Of a DNA stretch of 64,000 nucleotides, positions 23,485-34,616 are shown in pieces. The position numbers were made by a program, and so were the translations under genes. Origin of the DNA: Steinernema hermaphroditum (taxonomy: Eukaryota > Nematoda > Chromadorea > Rhabditida > Steinernematidae). The first letter of the stretch is position 1; every line of letters begins with the position of its first letter. The stretch covers positions 460,012-524,011 of the forward strand of contig CM059623.1 of NCBI GenBank assembly GCA_030435675.1, given 5' to 3'. The notes beneath the pieces were generated by a model, which did no database searches, was not told where the DNA came from, and worked only from the letters and a program-made list of their open reading frames with translations.

Positions 23485-24604
23485 ATGTTCAGCTTCGAAG
23501 TTGCTGCAGTTCTCATATTAACTCTGAGTCTATTGGGCGTTTTTGGAAACGTCAACATCTTGGTGGCCACGTATCGCCTTAAGCCAAGGGTTCGATCAAG
23601 TAAGCCGTGAAAAAAGAGGCTCAAGACGTACCCTAAATTTAGATCTTCTTATCGGGATGTTGGCCTTTTGCGATCTGATCTGTATCCTCTTCGAGCTGCA
23701 AAATGCAGTGCGACTCCTTTTTCGCATCGACAGTTACAGAAGAGGGTGCTTTTGGACGATTAGTCCCTACTTGGTGATGATCGTCTGTCAGTCGTATCTC
23801 ATGACAGCGCTCGCTTTTGATAGGCTCTACGCTCTGGCTTCGCCTATGAAGTAAGATAAGACAGGGCATGGGGTCATCAGAAGCATTTCTGCTTGCATCG
23901 GACAGGATCCCTCAAATGTGTCCCTTTCAGATATCAAAAAGGAAACATTCCCCTCTATCTCTTCCTTTGCCTTCTTCCGGGTTTGATCTGTGGAACGTTC
24001 CTGCTATTCTACGGGGCACTCAACTTGGACAACCAACAGATTCCCGTCTGCAATCCTCCCCTGGCCTTTCCTCCGTTTGTGAGTCTTCTGTGGAACAAGG
24101 TCACCATTGCTTCGCTGTGCCTAACCCTAGTTGGCTACGGATCGGCTTTCTCCGTGCTTGTCCTCAAAAGTAGAACTCCACCGCGGTCGTTTCTGTAATG
24201 CAAACTTTCAGGGAGTCACATCAAAGTTCTCTCCCCTACCGATCCGAACTGCATCATCTTAAAAGCACAGCAGAAGGTCACAAAATCTCTTGGTATCATG
24301 ACTCTGGCCTTCGTACTTTCTGGCTGCTCCTCTCACGTGGACATATATGTCATCCGCTGGTTTCACTTCTCCGAGAATGTCGAGCAAATTTACATTTCCC
24401 TGCAGGTATTTGGACTGTTTTGATGGGATATCACTGAGAGTTTAGGTCATTCCGGCCATGTTGTGCTACTCGCAGAACTACTACGTTTACTTCTGCTGCA
24501 GCAAAACGTATCGAGAGGTCTTTCTGGAACAACTTCGATGGCTTCTCAAGTGCGAAAACACCAAAACAAGAGTGTACAGCCTGAAGAACGGACAAACTGC
24601 CTGA
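23485..24604 (+). CDS. Srsx-type seven-transmembrane chemoreceptor, copy 2
   Basis: Paralogue of the receptor at 20708, likewise presumed chemosensory. Exons: 23485-23599, 23643-23850, 23931-24169, 24212-24405, 24446-24604, about 304 residues. Exons 1-4 have exactly the same lengths as in copy 1 and the intron phases are identical, so the pair arose by tandem duplication. Shared blocks include FGNVNILVATYRLKPR, SPYLVMIVCQSYLMTALAFD, LTLVGYGSAF and CCSKTYRE. The second intron (80 bp) is longer than the rest. The C-terminal tail differs and ends LKNGQTA. The coding sequence is intact with no lesions. Confidence 0.88.
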
Positions 24605-24856
24605 TTTTATTATTGCGGAAATGATAAACGCTTGTGCAAGATCGACAGATTGACAGCAACCATTAGGATCGAACGCTTGGTTAAGACGCCGCTACAGAGG
24701 CCATGCATCTTCTTTCTTGTTTATCAAATACTCTGTGAAAGATATGTGCTTCGCCGGCTCGCCTTTACTCCGAAGAACGCCACGTGGGTCTTGCCGGGGA
24801 GATATGAAATGGGAGTTGACAGGTCGACTAATCTGTTCAACTAGAGCGAGAGAGAG
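24605..24856. other. 3' flank of receptor copy 2, no gene
   Basis: Short chance frames only. It leads directly into the inverted repeat at 24857. Confidence 0.5.
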
Positions 24857-25226
24857 ATGTAACACAACTGACAAGGAAAGGTCCCAAACTGTCCCACGCC
24901 GATTCGGCTGAAATTTGGCGTGGAGGATGTCATGCCAGAGTGTAGCAGAACCTGATAGGTTTCATCGGTGAATGGCGGGTTTATGCCATAGATCATAGTA
25001 GATTTTGTCCTTTGTAGCTGCAAGGTCCTAACACGATGTCCCTAATGTTCACAAAAGATACGGTGGTTTTATCAGTTGCTTGACCATTTCTTTTTTTTCT
25101 TTGTGAGGCCATTCACCGATGAAACCTATCAGATATTGCTACACTCTGACATGCCAACCTCTATGCCAAATTTCAGCCGAATCGGCGTGGGAGAGTTTGG
25201 GACCTTTCCTTGCGAGTTATGCTACA
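24857..25226. repeat. Long inverted repeat, arms about 120 bp, loop about 130 bp
   Basis: The left arm (24857-24977) and right arm (25108-25226) are reverse complements with few mismatches. Matching blocks include gccattcaccgatgaaacct, atttcagccgaatcggcgtg and gtttgggacctttccttg. There is no coding content. It is either a foldback transposon (MITE-like) or a hairpin RNA source if transcribed. Confidence 0.9.
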
Positions 25227-25619
25227 CCTAGTATGTAGATAGACTGACAATCTAGACAATACAAAGCTATTTAAAGGCTATTTCAAGGGTATTTCACATA
25301 GACTGTCTGTATAGAAGGTCGTAGAAGATGGGAGAAATCCATCGCATCTGCGACGTACTCGATAAAAACCTTGTCATCCATCGACTCCGTCAATCCACTA
25401 GTGCACCTCCGACTCGCGATTCATTTGTTCGACGTTGCACTACTGTGCCCTCGATCCGTAGACAATCGAACGTAGTAAGGTATGAGCTCGAATACCAAGG
25501 ACTCCTGGCAAAATTAAGTGCAGACGACAACCAAGTCGTCTCACCCCAAAATACAAGAAGGGACACCTTTTTTTCCGTAATTTATTTTCTTGTTCATCAG
25601 ACCACAGTAATCGTTGTAC
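25227..25619. other. No supported gene
   Basis: A 105-codon + strand frame (25328-25645) lacks any recognisable motif and overlaps the end of the convergent BTB gene. I treat it as chance. Confidence 0.5.
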
Positions 25620-26730
25620 TCAAGCAATTTCCATTTTCTTCATGATCATTTGAGCCGTTTCTTCACTGAACCTCCTGAGACCGCCGACGCTCAACCTGGC
25701 CAGATCCCTCAGACTCAACGAGCTGACCGCCTCGTAGACGAAAGTGTCCATTCGATGCTTGTCAGCGAACTCGAGCCAATCGTGCCGGGTGCTCTTGTCC
25801 AGCGCCAAGAGCGCCTTTTCGAACCGGACGATAGTCATCGTGAGTTGAAAGCGATCGGCAAGGTTGATGGCCTCTTTGATGACAGAGGCGTCCATACCTG
25901 GAGATCAAAGGATTTGTTTGTTATGAAATAACGGGGACATTACCCGATTTGTTGAAATCCACTGGAAGACCGTAGACATCATAGAGAACGACGCAGAAGG
26001 CTTTGAAGTCGACTTGTTTGAGCTCGTAGGCTTCGCTTCGTCCCTCGATGAAACTTTGGTTGTTGAAGAAGTTGTTGAAGAAATCGGACTGCATCGATAG
26101 AGCCTGAAAAAGGGGGAGATGTGTGGGCCACGCCAACATCCCTACGTACAGATTTGGAGACATAGATGGAGGTGTCCCCATCGCTGTTCCTAAGCGTCAA
26201 GAGAGTGTCCGCAGAAGCTGGATTGTACTTGCTGAGATCGAAGCACACCATCCTGGAACTCACTGTAGGAAACTAAACCAACATTGTTCCAAAGACCTTT
26301 CAATTTTGATCGTGATGTCCAGATTGATATTGCCGTTTTCGTCCACAGCTTTGTTGGCGTTCTTGACGGCCAAAAAGCCGAACCACTTGTTGTAGCTGTA
26401 GCTGCCGCACCACTAAAAGCAGACGTGGCTTTGAGAGCTAGAACGGGACTCTACCGAGGTGCTGCTCATGCCGTCGACTTCCGAGTACTTGAGCATCTTC
26501 TTGATCTGCACCCAGTACAGAAGACAGTCGTTCTCCTCGGCCGTGACGCATCGCAAGTCGATCTTCATATCCTTCTTTACGACGTCATAACAAACTTGGA
26601 ATTTCCACTGGAGACCGCCGATCGATGTGGGTGGCGTAAAAATCACGTTTCCATCTTCGATCTCCTTCCAGGCAATGCTCAGGGTGAGATTGCCGGAGCT
26701 TTCGGTTTTCTCAGAGTTGAGGAGCAGCAT
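25620..26730 (-). CDS. MATH-like/BTB protein 1
   Basis: Probable substrate adaptor for a CUL-3 ubiquitin ligase. Exons (minus): 26730-26455, 26412-26297, 26252-26150, 26103-25944, 25897-25620; introns 42-46 bp; about 310 residues. The N-terminal half is MATH-like (IAWKEIEDGNVIF, GGLQWKFQV, WVQIKKML, WFGFLAVKN, INLDITIKI). The BTB half has the order SIYVSKS, LSMQSDFFNNFF, FIEGRSEAYELKQVDFKAF, VVLYDVYGLPVDF, then the helices INLADRFQLTMTIVRFEKAL and MDTFVYEAV. The acceptor for exon 3 was chosen as gagttccag|G because the nearer tacag would shift the frame into a stop. The reading frame is open for several codons above the ATG behind an acceptor (ttcag near 26753), so a 5' exon is possible. Confidence 0.85.
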
Positions 26731-29700
26731 GGATCTATTCGACTGGATCGGTGCTTCTGAAGTTACAATAAAACATGATCAACATGTGGGTTCTATGATG
26801 TCTCCGCCCCACAAAATGTAAATCTGTGCAAACCTAGCGCGTTCACACGTAACGTGAAAGTGCCTCTGGAAGTGCACCTTCCCAGAAAGTCACCCCTCCG
26901 ACATTTCTGGAAGCACTTTTGAATACAAATGACAGCTTGGAGTAGACGTAATAGCTGGTTACAAGTCCACTTTCTGACTGTGGCGACATGTACATGCACT
27001 GTGAACAGCCCTTAAATAGCCAACCTTTGCACAATATTTCATTGCTCTGCACAATGTTTGCAAGCGTGATGCATGGGAAGAGAAAACAAAACAAAGTTAG
27101 TGAGTTAGGTCAATATTGTGGAACAAAAAAACGTGTTTCGCCGTCAGAGAGACGTCACCACATTTACAAAAAAGACGTTAAGGAAGAAGGATCAAAAGTA
27201 AAGGGATCTATCGATATGGAGAGAGTGAAAACGAGTGTGTTTTGTGAAAGGGGCGCACTGAAAGGGGCCGAGTTCAATAATCCTAAGAAGTCCGGACCGA
27301 CCAGTTCGGAATCGGGCTCATTCATATTTTGGAATTGTTTGTATTTTGAACTCACAAGTCCGGAACGAGTCCCAAAGCGCCTCACCTTATTTGCAGAGAC
27401 GGCAACGGTATGGTTTTTGTGCCTTCTTTCGGCTTCTTCCCGTCGCGAATATTTACTACTTATCACTATTTACATCATCACTATTACTAATTCTACGGCT
27501 TCTGGATGTAAACAGCCAATTTTCTGTTAGATCTTCTGCCTTTGCCGCCAAAATGTTCATCACGGACTCGATTACGATTACTGGTTTCGAGAAAGCCGGA
27601 TTTTGTTCGACAAAAATTGAACTAGTTGCAAGCTGTGCAATTGTGGAATTTGATCAATCACTGCATAGTCTCCTTCCGTAACGACGATCCTAATCGAATC
27701 TAGACCAGACTTGATAGAATCACTGTTTGTTTAATAATTCCTGTAATCGACCTAACCGTTTGGTGATACGAAAAATTTACATATGCATCCTCATTGTTTT
27801 CTTGCGCCCTGTTACCGTATTGAAAAAACTTGAGCTGACCAACGAAAAGATGCCAACTCGATGAAATTTCACAACCCGTTGGCATCTCTGGACTTAGATT
27901 CGAGTTTGTGAAGTTGTGAAGGCACATTTTCTTTGGTATAGGACACGGGACCTGGGTTCATTAGACAAGCCCTAACCAAGGTCAATTCACGCACCCCTCA
28001 AAGCGCACAGCTGCAATGTGATAAGAATAGGAAAAGGAAAGAATGGAGGTTGTCCTTAGGGCAATCGTCTGACGTCTTCAATGGAAACATGTACTTAGAA
28101 ATAAAATTCGTAAAATGGCCATTAGTCATAGAACATACGGGGACAAAACGCTGAAATTGACCTATCCTTTAGGTGGTCTCAGTTTGCAAACACTGGGCTA
28201 GAATCGGAAAAGTGACAGGTTCCGGGAAAGCAGTAGAGAACAGTGGAATACAATAACAATAACAAATAACAATAGAACGCTGCTGTTAAAATAGACGACT
28301 ATTAATGAACAAAAATTAAGTAAAGAAAGCAGTAAATGGAAGTCAGTAGAACGCGGTGGAAAATAGACGACCGGCAAAGAACAAAATTCGTGTATAAATC
28401 AACCAATACAATGCCTATACTGCATCATTTATCTAAAGGACATAGATTGAGAGCCGCAAAAGATCAAATCCAGAACAAATGATTGGTAGAGCGACAAACG
28501 AACCAAAACAAAGCACAGTTCTTTTTCCACACCATACTGACCATTCTTATCTAATCACTCTGAAATTCACCGCACAGCAAACACCACGCGGTCACAGCAG
28601 CCATTTCCCTCACCGACCAACAGTTCGACTGAGAAACAAGTAGCGCAAATCGTTCATCTTCCCACAAAATTATTGGCAAAACACAACAGACCGCCTTCGT
28701 GGCGACGCCTCTCTGTGCGGCCGCGGCGCCGGTGAAGGAGCACAACGAAGACAGATGTTTACCAGAAAATGCAAGTCCACGCAACTCTAAAAGTGCCTGA
28801 ACGGTCAGCTGGGCGTAGGATGCACATGTTTTATAAATGAGCTTGCAGAGTCGTCATGTGTGCATTGTAGTGCTGAGTGATAGCTACCTAGTACATGTCT
28901 CCACTATCTGTTATGGTACCCATTTGGAAACGTTCGAACACGATCCGGCAAGGCCCTTCTTTTTTTTGAGATTAGGTCATAATGATACGTGGCGATAGGT
29001 GCATTCGATAGGCAATCAATATGACCATGACTCAACGATATACATGGTTGAAGGTAGTCGCCTACATCACACAATTAATACCAAAGGAAACTCATACATC
29101 ACTTCGCATTTCGCCATCTCAAGGTACCAGAAAAATGACCATCGAGAGAGAATAGACCTTTAACATCAAGAGGAACTGATGTTAAATCAAAGTATGGGAT
29201 AAGGGCTCACTGTACAACGCACAGTAGTCCTCAGGGAGTAAAAATCGATTTCGATTCCAGTCAGGGAAGAATTACGAAAATATTTACGGAGTGATTCGTT
29301 TTTAACAATCCAATATAAGCATTGACTCTCATCCTCAGAAGTGATAGAATGCAAGAAGAGTCACTACAAGTTGCTCATTGTTGGTGTGTCAAAAGTTATT
29401 AGGAGTCAGTCGCATCAGGCCAGAAAACAGGTTGCACAAATGACTGTGATTGGAACAAATTCATGAGTCACCGTGAAATGCCCATTCGGCAGTTCAAGCC
29501 GACTCCAACTCGGCTCCGACTCAGTCCACAAAGCAGGCTCCCACAAGTAGCAAATACATGAGTCACCGATTCGACCGTACGTGGCAGCTTCGCCGCCTCT
29601 CACCGAGCAGAGATGATGCAGATCGCCAGACGGCCTTAATTTATTCCACATTCCACAAAAAAACTTGCAAAACTGAATACTAAAGAGATATGGTTGGGAA

Positions 29701-29913
29701 ACCGTACTGCAACATAATCGAGAAAGAGATGAGGTTGGAACTCTATACATGACGGTAACATAGACATACATATTATACAGAAACGTGATGAACAAAGACA
29801 TTGGGTGGCATAGGTAAATAGTTGAAATGTACAGAAAAGAACGGAATGAGTGCTGAATAGGTGACGAGGAGGAAAATCTTATGCTTACAAATCCAGAGGT
29901 AATCGTTGGAGAA
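26731..29913. other. Gene-poor stretch between BTB genes
   Basis: Several short open frames on both strands, none with a recognisable motif, splice partner or codon bias. A GC-rich spot lies at 28690-28740 (tgcggccgcggcgcc). About 29490-29530 is rich in ccgact/ggctcc words like those at 44391-44511. The last part holds the 3' flank of the gene ending at 29914. Confidence 0.55.
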
Positions 29914-31450
29914 TCACTGGTAACCGCGCTCTTGGTTGGGCGGAGGCTCGTCGTAGTAACCAACCCCGAAGAAGGCATTGTGGTATTGCTGCGCCCGTCG
30001 AACACGAGCCTCCTCGAGCGGGTTGCCTTGAACAGCCCGCTGATCCACAACCACGTAGTTCGGATCGGCCGGGTTGAACTGCGGGTCGTAGCGGGCCACG
30101 TACATGGGTGGCGGAGGCGCCCTAGCTCGTCTGCGGGGTCGATAGCGCGTTCTGACGTCCTCCTGCTCGGCGTTTTCGTTGCCGTTGTTCTCGTTGTCGT
30201 CGGTGTCCGAAGAGGTGTCCTTGGCCGCGCGATTCGGACGGCCCTTGTTCTTGGTGATCTGGTTCAAGATGAGTTGGACGGTCTCCCTAGAGTAGATGCG
30301 GACGATGTTCCGCTGTTCGTTGAGCCGCGCCGCCTGATCCGAAGTGAGACCTCGGCAGATCTTGCGAACGAGCGCCTTCATGTCAAACTGATCGGCAATG
30401 TAGATCCAGGGAAGACGGTCGGCGTTCGGCAGGGCGATGAGAAGCTGCTCCAAGCGGTACATGGTCATGCTGAGCTGAAAGCGGTCGGCCAGTCGGATCG
30501 CCTCGGCCATCGATGTGTGCTGGTCCGGATCTGGAAGGAGAAGCGCGTTTCAGTTAAGTTATCTATGTATAGCATACCCCGAAAGTTGATGGGAAGGCCG
30601 TACAGGTCATGGAGGACGACTTTGAAGCCCGCGAAATCGACGTCCCGAAGCTCGAATCGCTTCTGTTCTCCCTCCGTGAACGAGGTGTTGTTGAAGAATG
30701 TGGCGAAGAAGGGAGAGTGCATTGAGAGCATCTGGAACAAGCCATGATTTTATGAAATGGGGGACCATCACTTATGAGAACAACGCTTTAAAAAGCAGAA
30801 TCTCTTCTTTACTTACAGCGCTATTAACGTAGATCTTGTTCATCATCTGATTTCCGGTCCAAACGAGCAGCTGACTGTCCAAAGGGCCCGCCCGCTTAGT
30901 CAGATCGAAGTATTCAAGCCTGGAAATGGCGTTAAGACTCGAGATGCCCTTCATCTCCCTACTTTGTGACATAGAGGTGATACTGCAAGTTGACTCGTGT
31001 CTCTGGCTGGACCTGTGGATTCCCATAGAATTCGAGGTCGATCGCGTGCATCGTGCTGTCGAGGAAGAAGCGGCCCTTCTTCTGAAATCGCAAAAGTGGG
31101 GATGGGGAAGAGGCAATGCATCTAACTTTGGCCTTGTGATAGCACTGAACGTCATCTGTGCTAATCGTCCAACACATCATGGCTTTGAGATGGGCGAAGT
31201 AGATGATCGATGGGTTCTCTTTGAAGCTGAGACATTCCAGGGTGGCCGTGAGATTGAGGTTGGTGTATTTGAAAATAACGAGCCATTTGAGGTCCAACGC
31301 CATGAACTCCTCCTTGAGCTCCTCTCCGTTGGAGAGTCGACCCCATGTCACTGTAGGGCGGACGACGGCGGTGCTTTCGATGATGACGCCTTCCATGGGT
31401 TCAGCTTCCGGCGCCACTTCGGCGGTCCCTTCGGCAGCGGCGGCGGCCAT
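29914..31450 (-). CDS. MATH-like/BTB protein 2 with long C-terminal tail
   Basis: Probable CUL-3 adaptor. Exons (minus): 31450-31127, 31081-30963, 30919-30817, 30731-30578, 30530-29914; about 438 residues. The N-terminus is low-complexity (MAAAAAEGTAEVAPEAEPME), followed by a MATH-like region (VTWGRLSNGEELKEEF, LDLKWLVIFKY, FFLDSTMHAIDLEF, NLQYHLYVTK). BTB hallmarks: LLVWTGNQMMNKIYVNS, MHSPFFATFFNNTSFTEGE, KVVLHDLYGLPINF, IRLADRFQLSMTMYRLEQLL. Unlike the other BTB proteins here it carries about 115 extra residues: a linker, acidic DTDDNENNGNENAEQED, basic RPRRRARAPPPP and a Tyr/Asn-rich end. The start was placed at the ATG just after an acceptor (cctttag), a likely trans-splice site. The exon 1 donor is gttaga, a weaker site. 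Confidence 0.85.
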
Positions 31451-31700
31451 GGATATGTCTAAAGGTGAGGCAGGACTAAGATTAGCATATCGATTGTAAA
31501 GGGGCGATTTCAAAAGCACAGTTCCCTCGGCTGGTGAGGAGGGACGGACGCGCTATAAACAGAGCGGAAAGAGGCGACGGCGTCGCGGAGACGCCGCCGT
31601 TATGTGCGTGACAGCCGGCGGTGGGGCCGCGCGGCTTTGAAGAAATCGCGGCAAAACACACGCACACGTAGGGTGACCGTTCGCGGCGCTTGGAATGTTC
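31451..31700 (-). promoter_or_regulatory. GC-rich upstream region of BTB gene 2
   Basis: Directly upstream of the start is an acceptor-like cctttag. Further up is a GC-rich block (about 31540-31660) with a short inverted repeat (gcgacggcgtc / gagacgccgcc) and, on the minus strand, a TATA-like tttatagcg near 31555. Promoter role is inferred from position and composition only. Confidence 0.35.
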
Positions 31701-33389
31701 GATATCCTTGAGGGGTGAATGGGAATGGGGCGGGTTTCAGCTGCCTTCTTTCTGCTACTCCGAATATAATTAATAGGAGATTTGGTCAGGAATGACCACG
31801 ACTCGAGCAATGTGTATAGGGGACCCTGGTTTTGTCGATACATCCGACTCCGACCAAAACAATCGGAAATAAACATCATTAACTCGGGCATAATTATGTG
31901 TCTTGCCTACAGTTGGCAGTGGTTTCCAGTTGCTTTTAAAAGCCCACATCGGATATTCCTTTCCTTGACATCTTCTAATTGCAAATTGGAAAAAGGAGAG
32001 ATGATATGAAAAGGCACTTATTAAAAATGCTATAATGACTCGCGTGTGATCCTTCGGCGCGTCATAGAGCGTCGGCTCTTCCGAAAGAGGTGCAGAGAGA
32101 GAGGAGGGAGCTGGGGGCAACGGAAAGGGATGAAACAACTAAAGAACTCAAGTGTCATTCACGTTTTGCTCTAATCAAATGAGCGTCTAACTGGGATATT
32201 CATGCTGATTTCATGGGTCGAGGGGAGCCCTGAACCTGATATCTCCTTTCGAACGTTATTCTTCGTTGTGGCTATTGAATAGTGAAGCAGAAAAAAGAGA
32301 GCGACCACTGAGGTAAAAGGGGAAAGCGACCATCGGTCACAATTCCAAATGCCATGGTGTGATCTCTCTGTGCATCAGAGAGGGCGCCGCCTCTTCTGAA
32401 AAAGGCCGCCTCCTGCAAATAGAGAGCGCATCTAGCGGCGACGCATCCGACAGAGGTGAATCAGCATGACACTCAATGACCGCTGGCAGAAGGAAAATTC
32501 ACTTATGGGTTCCATGAGACTGTAAGAACATTGTTTTCATATTACGGTCCCTCTAATTTTGAGATTCGACGTTGCTCGCAGAGGCTATTCTACGTTAATC
32601 AAAAGGTGGCATGGCATAATTGACATCTACGCTAAGCTACTAGACGCAAACAGCTTGAAATATCACTGCACGAACACCCCCGACAAAGATGTCCGTCTTG
32701 CGCTAGCCCCCTAGAAGTATTCTGCTGGGTTCCCACGACCATAACCGAACGCAACGCTTTGCGGCAACCAGTCTCTAGAGAACTAACTCTGGCCGCCGCT
32801 TGTGGGCATCACACTATTTACGGCGTCGATGGACAAACAGCTAGCGTTGAAACCACCGCATTGAGGGGTCTTGACTTGCACGTTCACGCCTCAACACGAT
32901 GAAATGTTTACGCGCGAATGACGCGTGGAAATTAATGTTATTCAAGCGAAGATCTTCGTCAAGAGGATTTTGACTTTTGCAAAGAGTGTTGCTATGTTGG
33001 CCAGGAACAAAACGTTTTAGTGGGGATGTTGTTAACGATTTGAGCATACGGTAGCGATTATGTTCACAAGAACGACTGTTCTTTCGGCAAGTCAAAGTTG
33101 AATGGATGGCGCGTGTGATCTTCGCTTCATAGAGGGACTTCTCCTTGCAGCTGCTGACGAAAGGGGACAGTGGTGACGGAAGAGCTGACTCAAAGATTAG
33201 TGCGCAAACGGATGGGATCGAAACGTCAATCCTATGACCGCATTGGACACTTGAACAGATCCGGAGGTTTTAACACGTACGCAATAAGACACGCTATCGC
33301 ATTATCTGAAATTTCTAAGGTGCTCATTAGTGAAATAAACCCGGCTGCGCGCGAATTCGCGCCCTCCAGGTACTAAAAGCCAATTAGCC
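31701..33389. other. No gene seen
   Basis: Non-coding by my reading. About 32040-32080 (cgtgtgatccttcggcgcgt then catagagcg) and 33110-33135 (cgcgtgtgatcttcgcttca then tagagg) share wording, a possible pair of old repeats. About 32370-32450 is GC-rich with gagagggcgccgcctct and a related ggccgcctcctgc. Confidence 0.5.
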
Positions 33390-33533
33390 TGTAGCCCTGC
33401 GGGCGGCAAGACACCATAGCCCTGCGGGCGGCAAGATTGGCGCTCATCCAAAAAGCTGAAGTTGGGGCCTAAAACTGTAGCCCTGCGGGCGGCGAGAAAC
33501 CATAGCCCTGCGGGCGGCAAGATTGGCGCTCAT
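33390..33533. repeat. Duplicated unit with four TAGCCCTGCGGGCGGC motifs
   Basis: The motif tagccctgcgggcggc occurs at about 33392, 33417, 33479 and 33504. The first two plus agattggcgctcat form one unit (33390-33446). The same pair plus agattggcgctcat recurs at 33477-33533. It is thus a direct repeat of a dimer with an 87-bp period. Origin unknown; there are no frames or RNA features. Confidence 0.9.
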
Positions 33534-33665
33534 GTAAATGGTTAAAGTGGGCGAAAAAAATTGTAAAGTTTCAGGAAACTCGAACCGAAAACACTGCTGG
33601 TTACAAAATAGACAAAAAATCACTCAAAAACAGCAAAAAAAAAACTCAAAGCCTAGCATCACCAG

Positions 33666-33780
33666 AGAGATAGTGGCAGTAGAGCACTGCATTCACAACT
33701 GTCTATGTGGCTCATTGCGAACGTTCTCTGTTTGTAAGCGGGCGGTGTCGGGTTCGGTTCCCCTCGGGGTCCTTATTTTG
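33666..33780 (+). repeat. tRNA-like (SINE-like or tRNA pseudogene) segment
   Basis: An A-box-like tagtggcagtagagca (about 33670) is followed some 80 bp later by a B-box-like gggttcggttcccc (about 33751). The spacing is longer than in a normal tRNA and the stems do not close, so this is at best a tRNA-derived relic or SINE head. Confidence 0.35.
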
Positions 33781-33810
33781 TGTGGGTGTTTCCGCCGTGC
33801 GCACGGAAAA

Positions 33811-33830
33811 ACACACACACACACACACAC
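33811..33830. repeat. (AC)10 microsatellite
   Basis: Uninterrupted AC dinucleotide run. Confidence 0.97.
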
Positions 33831-34205
33831 AGACCAACGGACCCGTCGGTTCTCCATTTATATATAGGGGATTAGCTTGCCAGTGATCCTACTCTCCATT
33901 CACTATGGTCATTCCATTCAGTCAGCGACTCCTTTATGAAATACGCTATACGAATACGTCGAGTACGTTATCGCTCTTAGTGTGAAAGAATACTAAGAGT
34001 CTCTAAAACCATAAAATCTGAGGGTTATAGGCGAACTGAACTCATAAACTACTGGCAAAGGCTGACAAGCAGCCCGATTGGCGATGAGAAGAGTCCACTC
34101 TAACAGATTTGACTCTGATTAATGCACACGGATAGTCTCCTAACGTCGTAAAATTGAACTTCACAAAATAAATACAAAAATACAAAAAAAAACGAAAAAA
34201 GAGAT

Positions 34206-34276
34206 GCCTCATGCTGGAATCGAACCAGCGACCTTCTGTTTACTAGACAGACGCTCTGCCCCTGAGCCAATGAGGC
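34206..34276 (-). tRNA. tRNA-Thr (anticodon AGT)
   Basis: On the minus strand all four arms close: acceptor GCCTCAT/ATGAGGC, D-stem GCTC/GAGC, anticodon stem TCTGT/ACAGA with loop CTAGTAA (anticodon AGT), and T-stem GCTGG/CCAGC with loop TTCGATT. The length is 71 nt with no intron. A run of T follows the 3' end, as expected for RNA polymerase III. Confidence 0.97.
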
Positions 34277-34616
34277 TTGTACATTTGAGCTCTCCAACTC
34301 TGTTATCTATCTTGTGTGAAAACCTTCCTTATTTCTCAGTGATCATCATTGTTATATGCAGTATTTTCTCAAGAATTCTCAAGAAAAAAAGCACAAGAAT
34401 GCAAATACCAATCTATGTACTTTGCACGAAAAGTCAGCGTCAATCGTCACAGCAGTGTTTCGGGCTTTCTTTGCAATTGGTCCCACACAGATTACCCTGC
34501 ATGTTGCGGTAAGTCAGGCAGTGATGAAGAACTTGCTCTAATTTTTGCAATTCTCTTCGATTTCCGTGATTTTCTTGGGAGTTTCTCCATTCTGTCACCT
34601 GTTTTCAGAGGATTCG
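34277..34616. other. Upstream region of mrpl-16
   Basis: Non-coding. It ends in a strong acceptor gttttcag (to about 34608) just before the mrpl-16 ATG, so it may hold a 5' UTR intron or a trans-splice outron. Confidence 0.5.

Noticed and set aside
27164..27530. Open frames of 100-180 codons on both strands
   Set aside because: No motif, no splice partner and no codon bias; low-complexity Ser/Thr wording.
29881..30747. 288-codon + strand frame opposite BTB gene 2
   Set aside because: It is the mirror of a GC-rich coding exon; the minus strand has the BTB motifs and correct splice sites.
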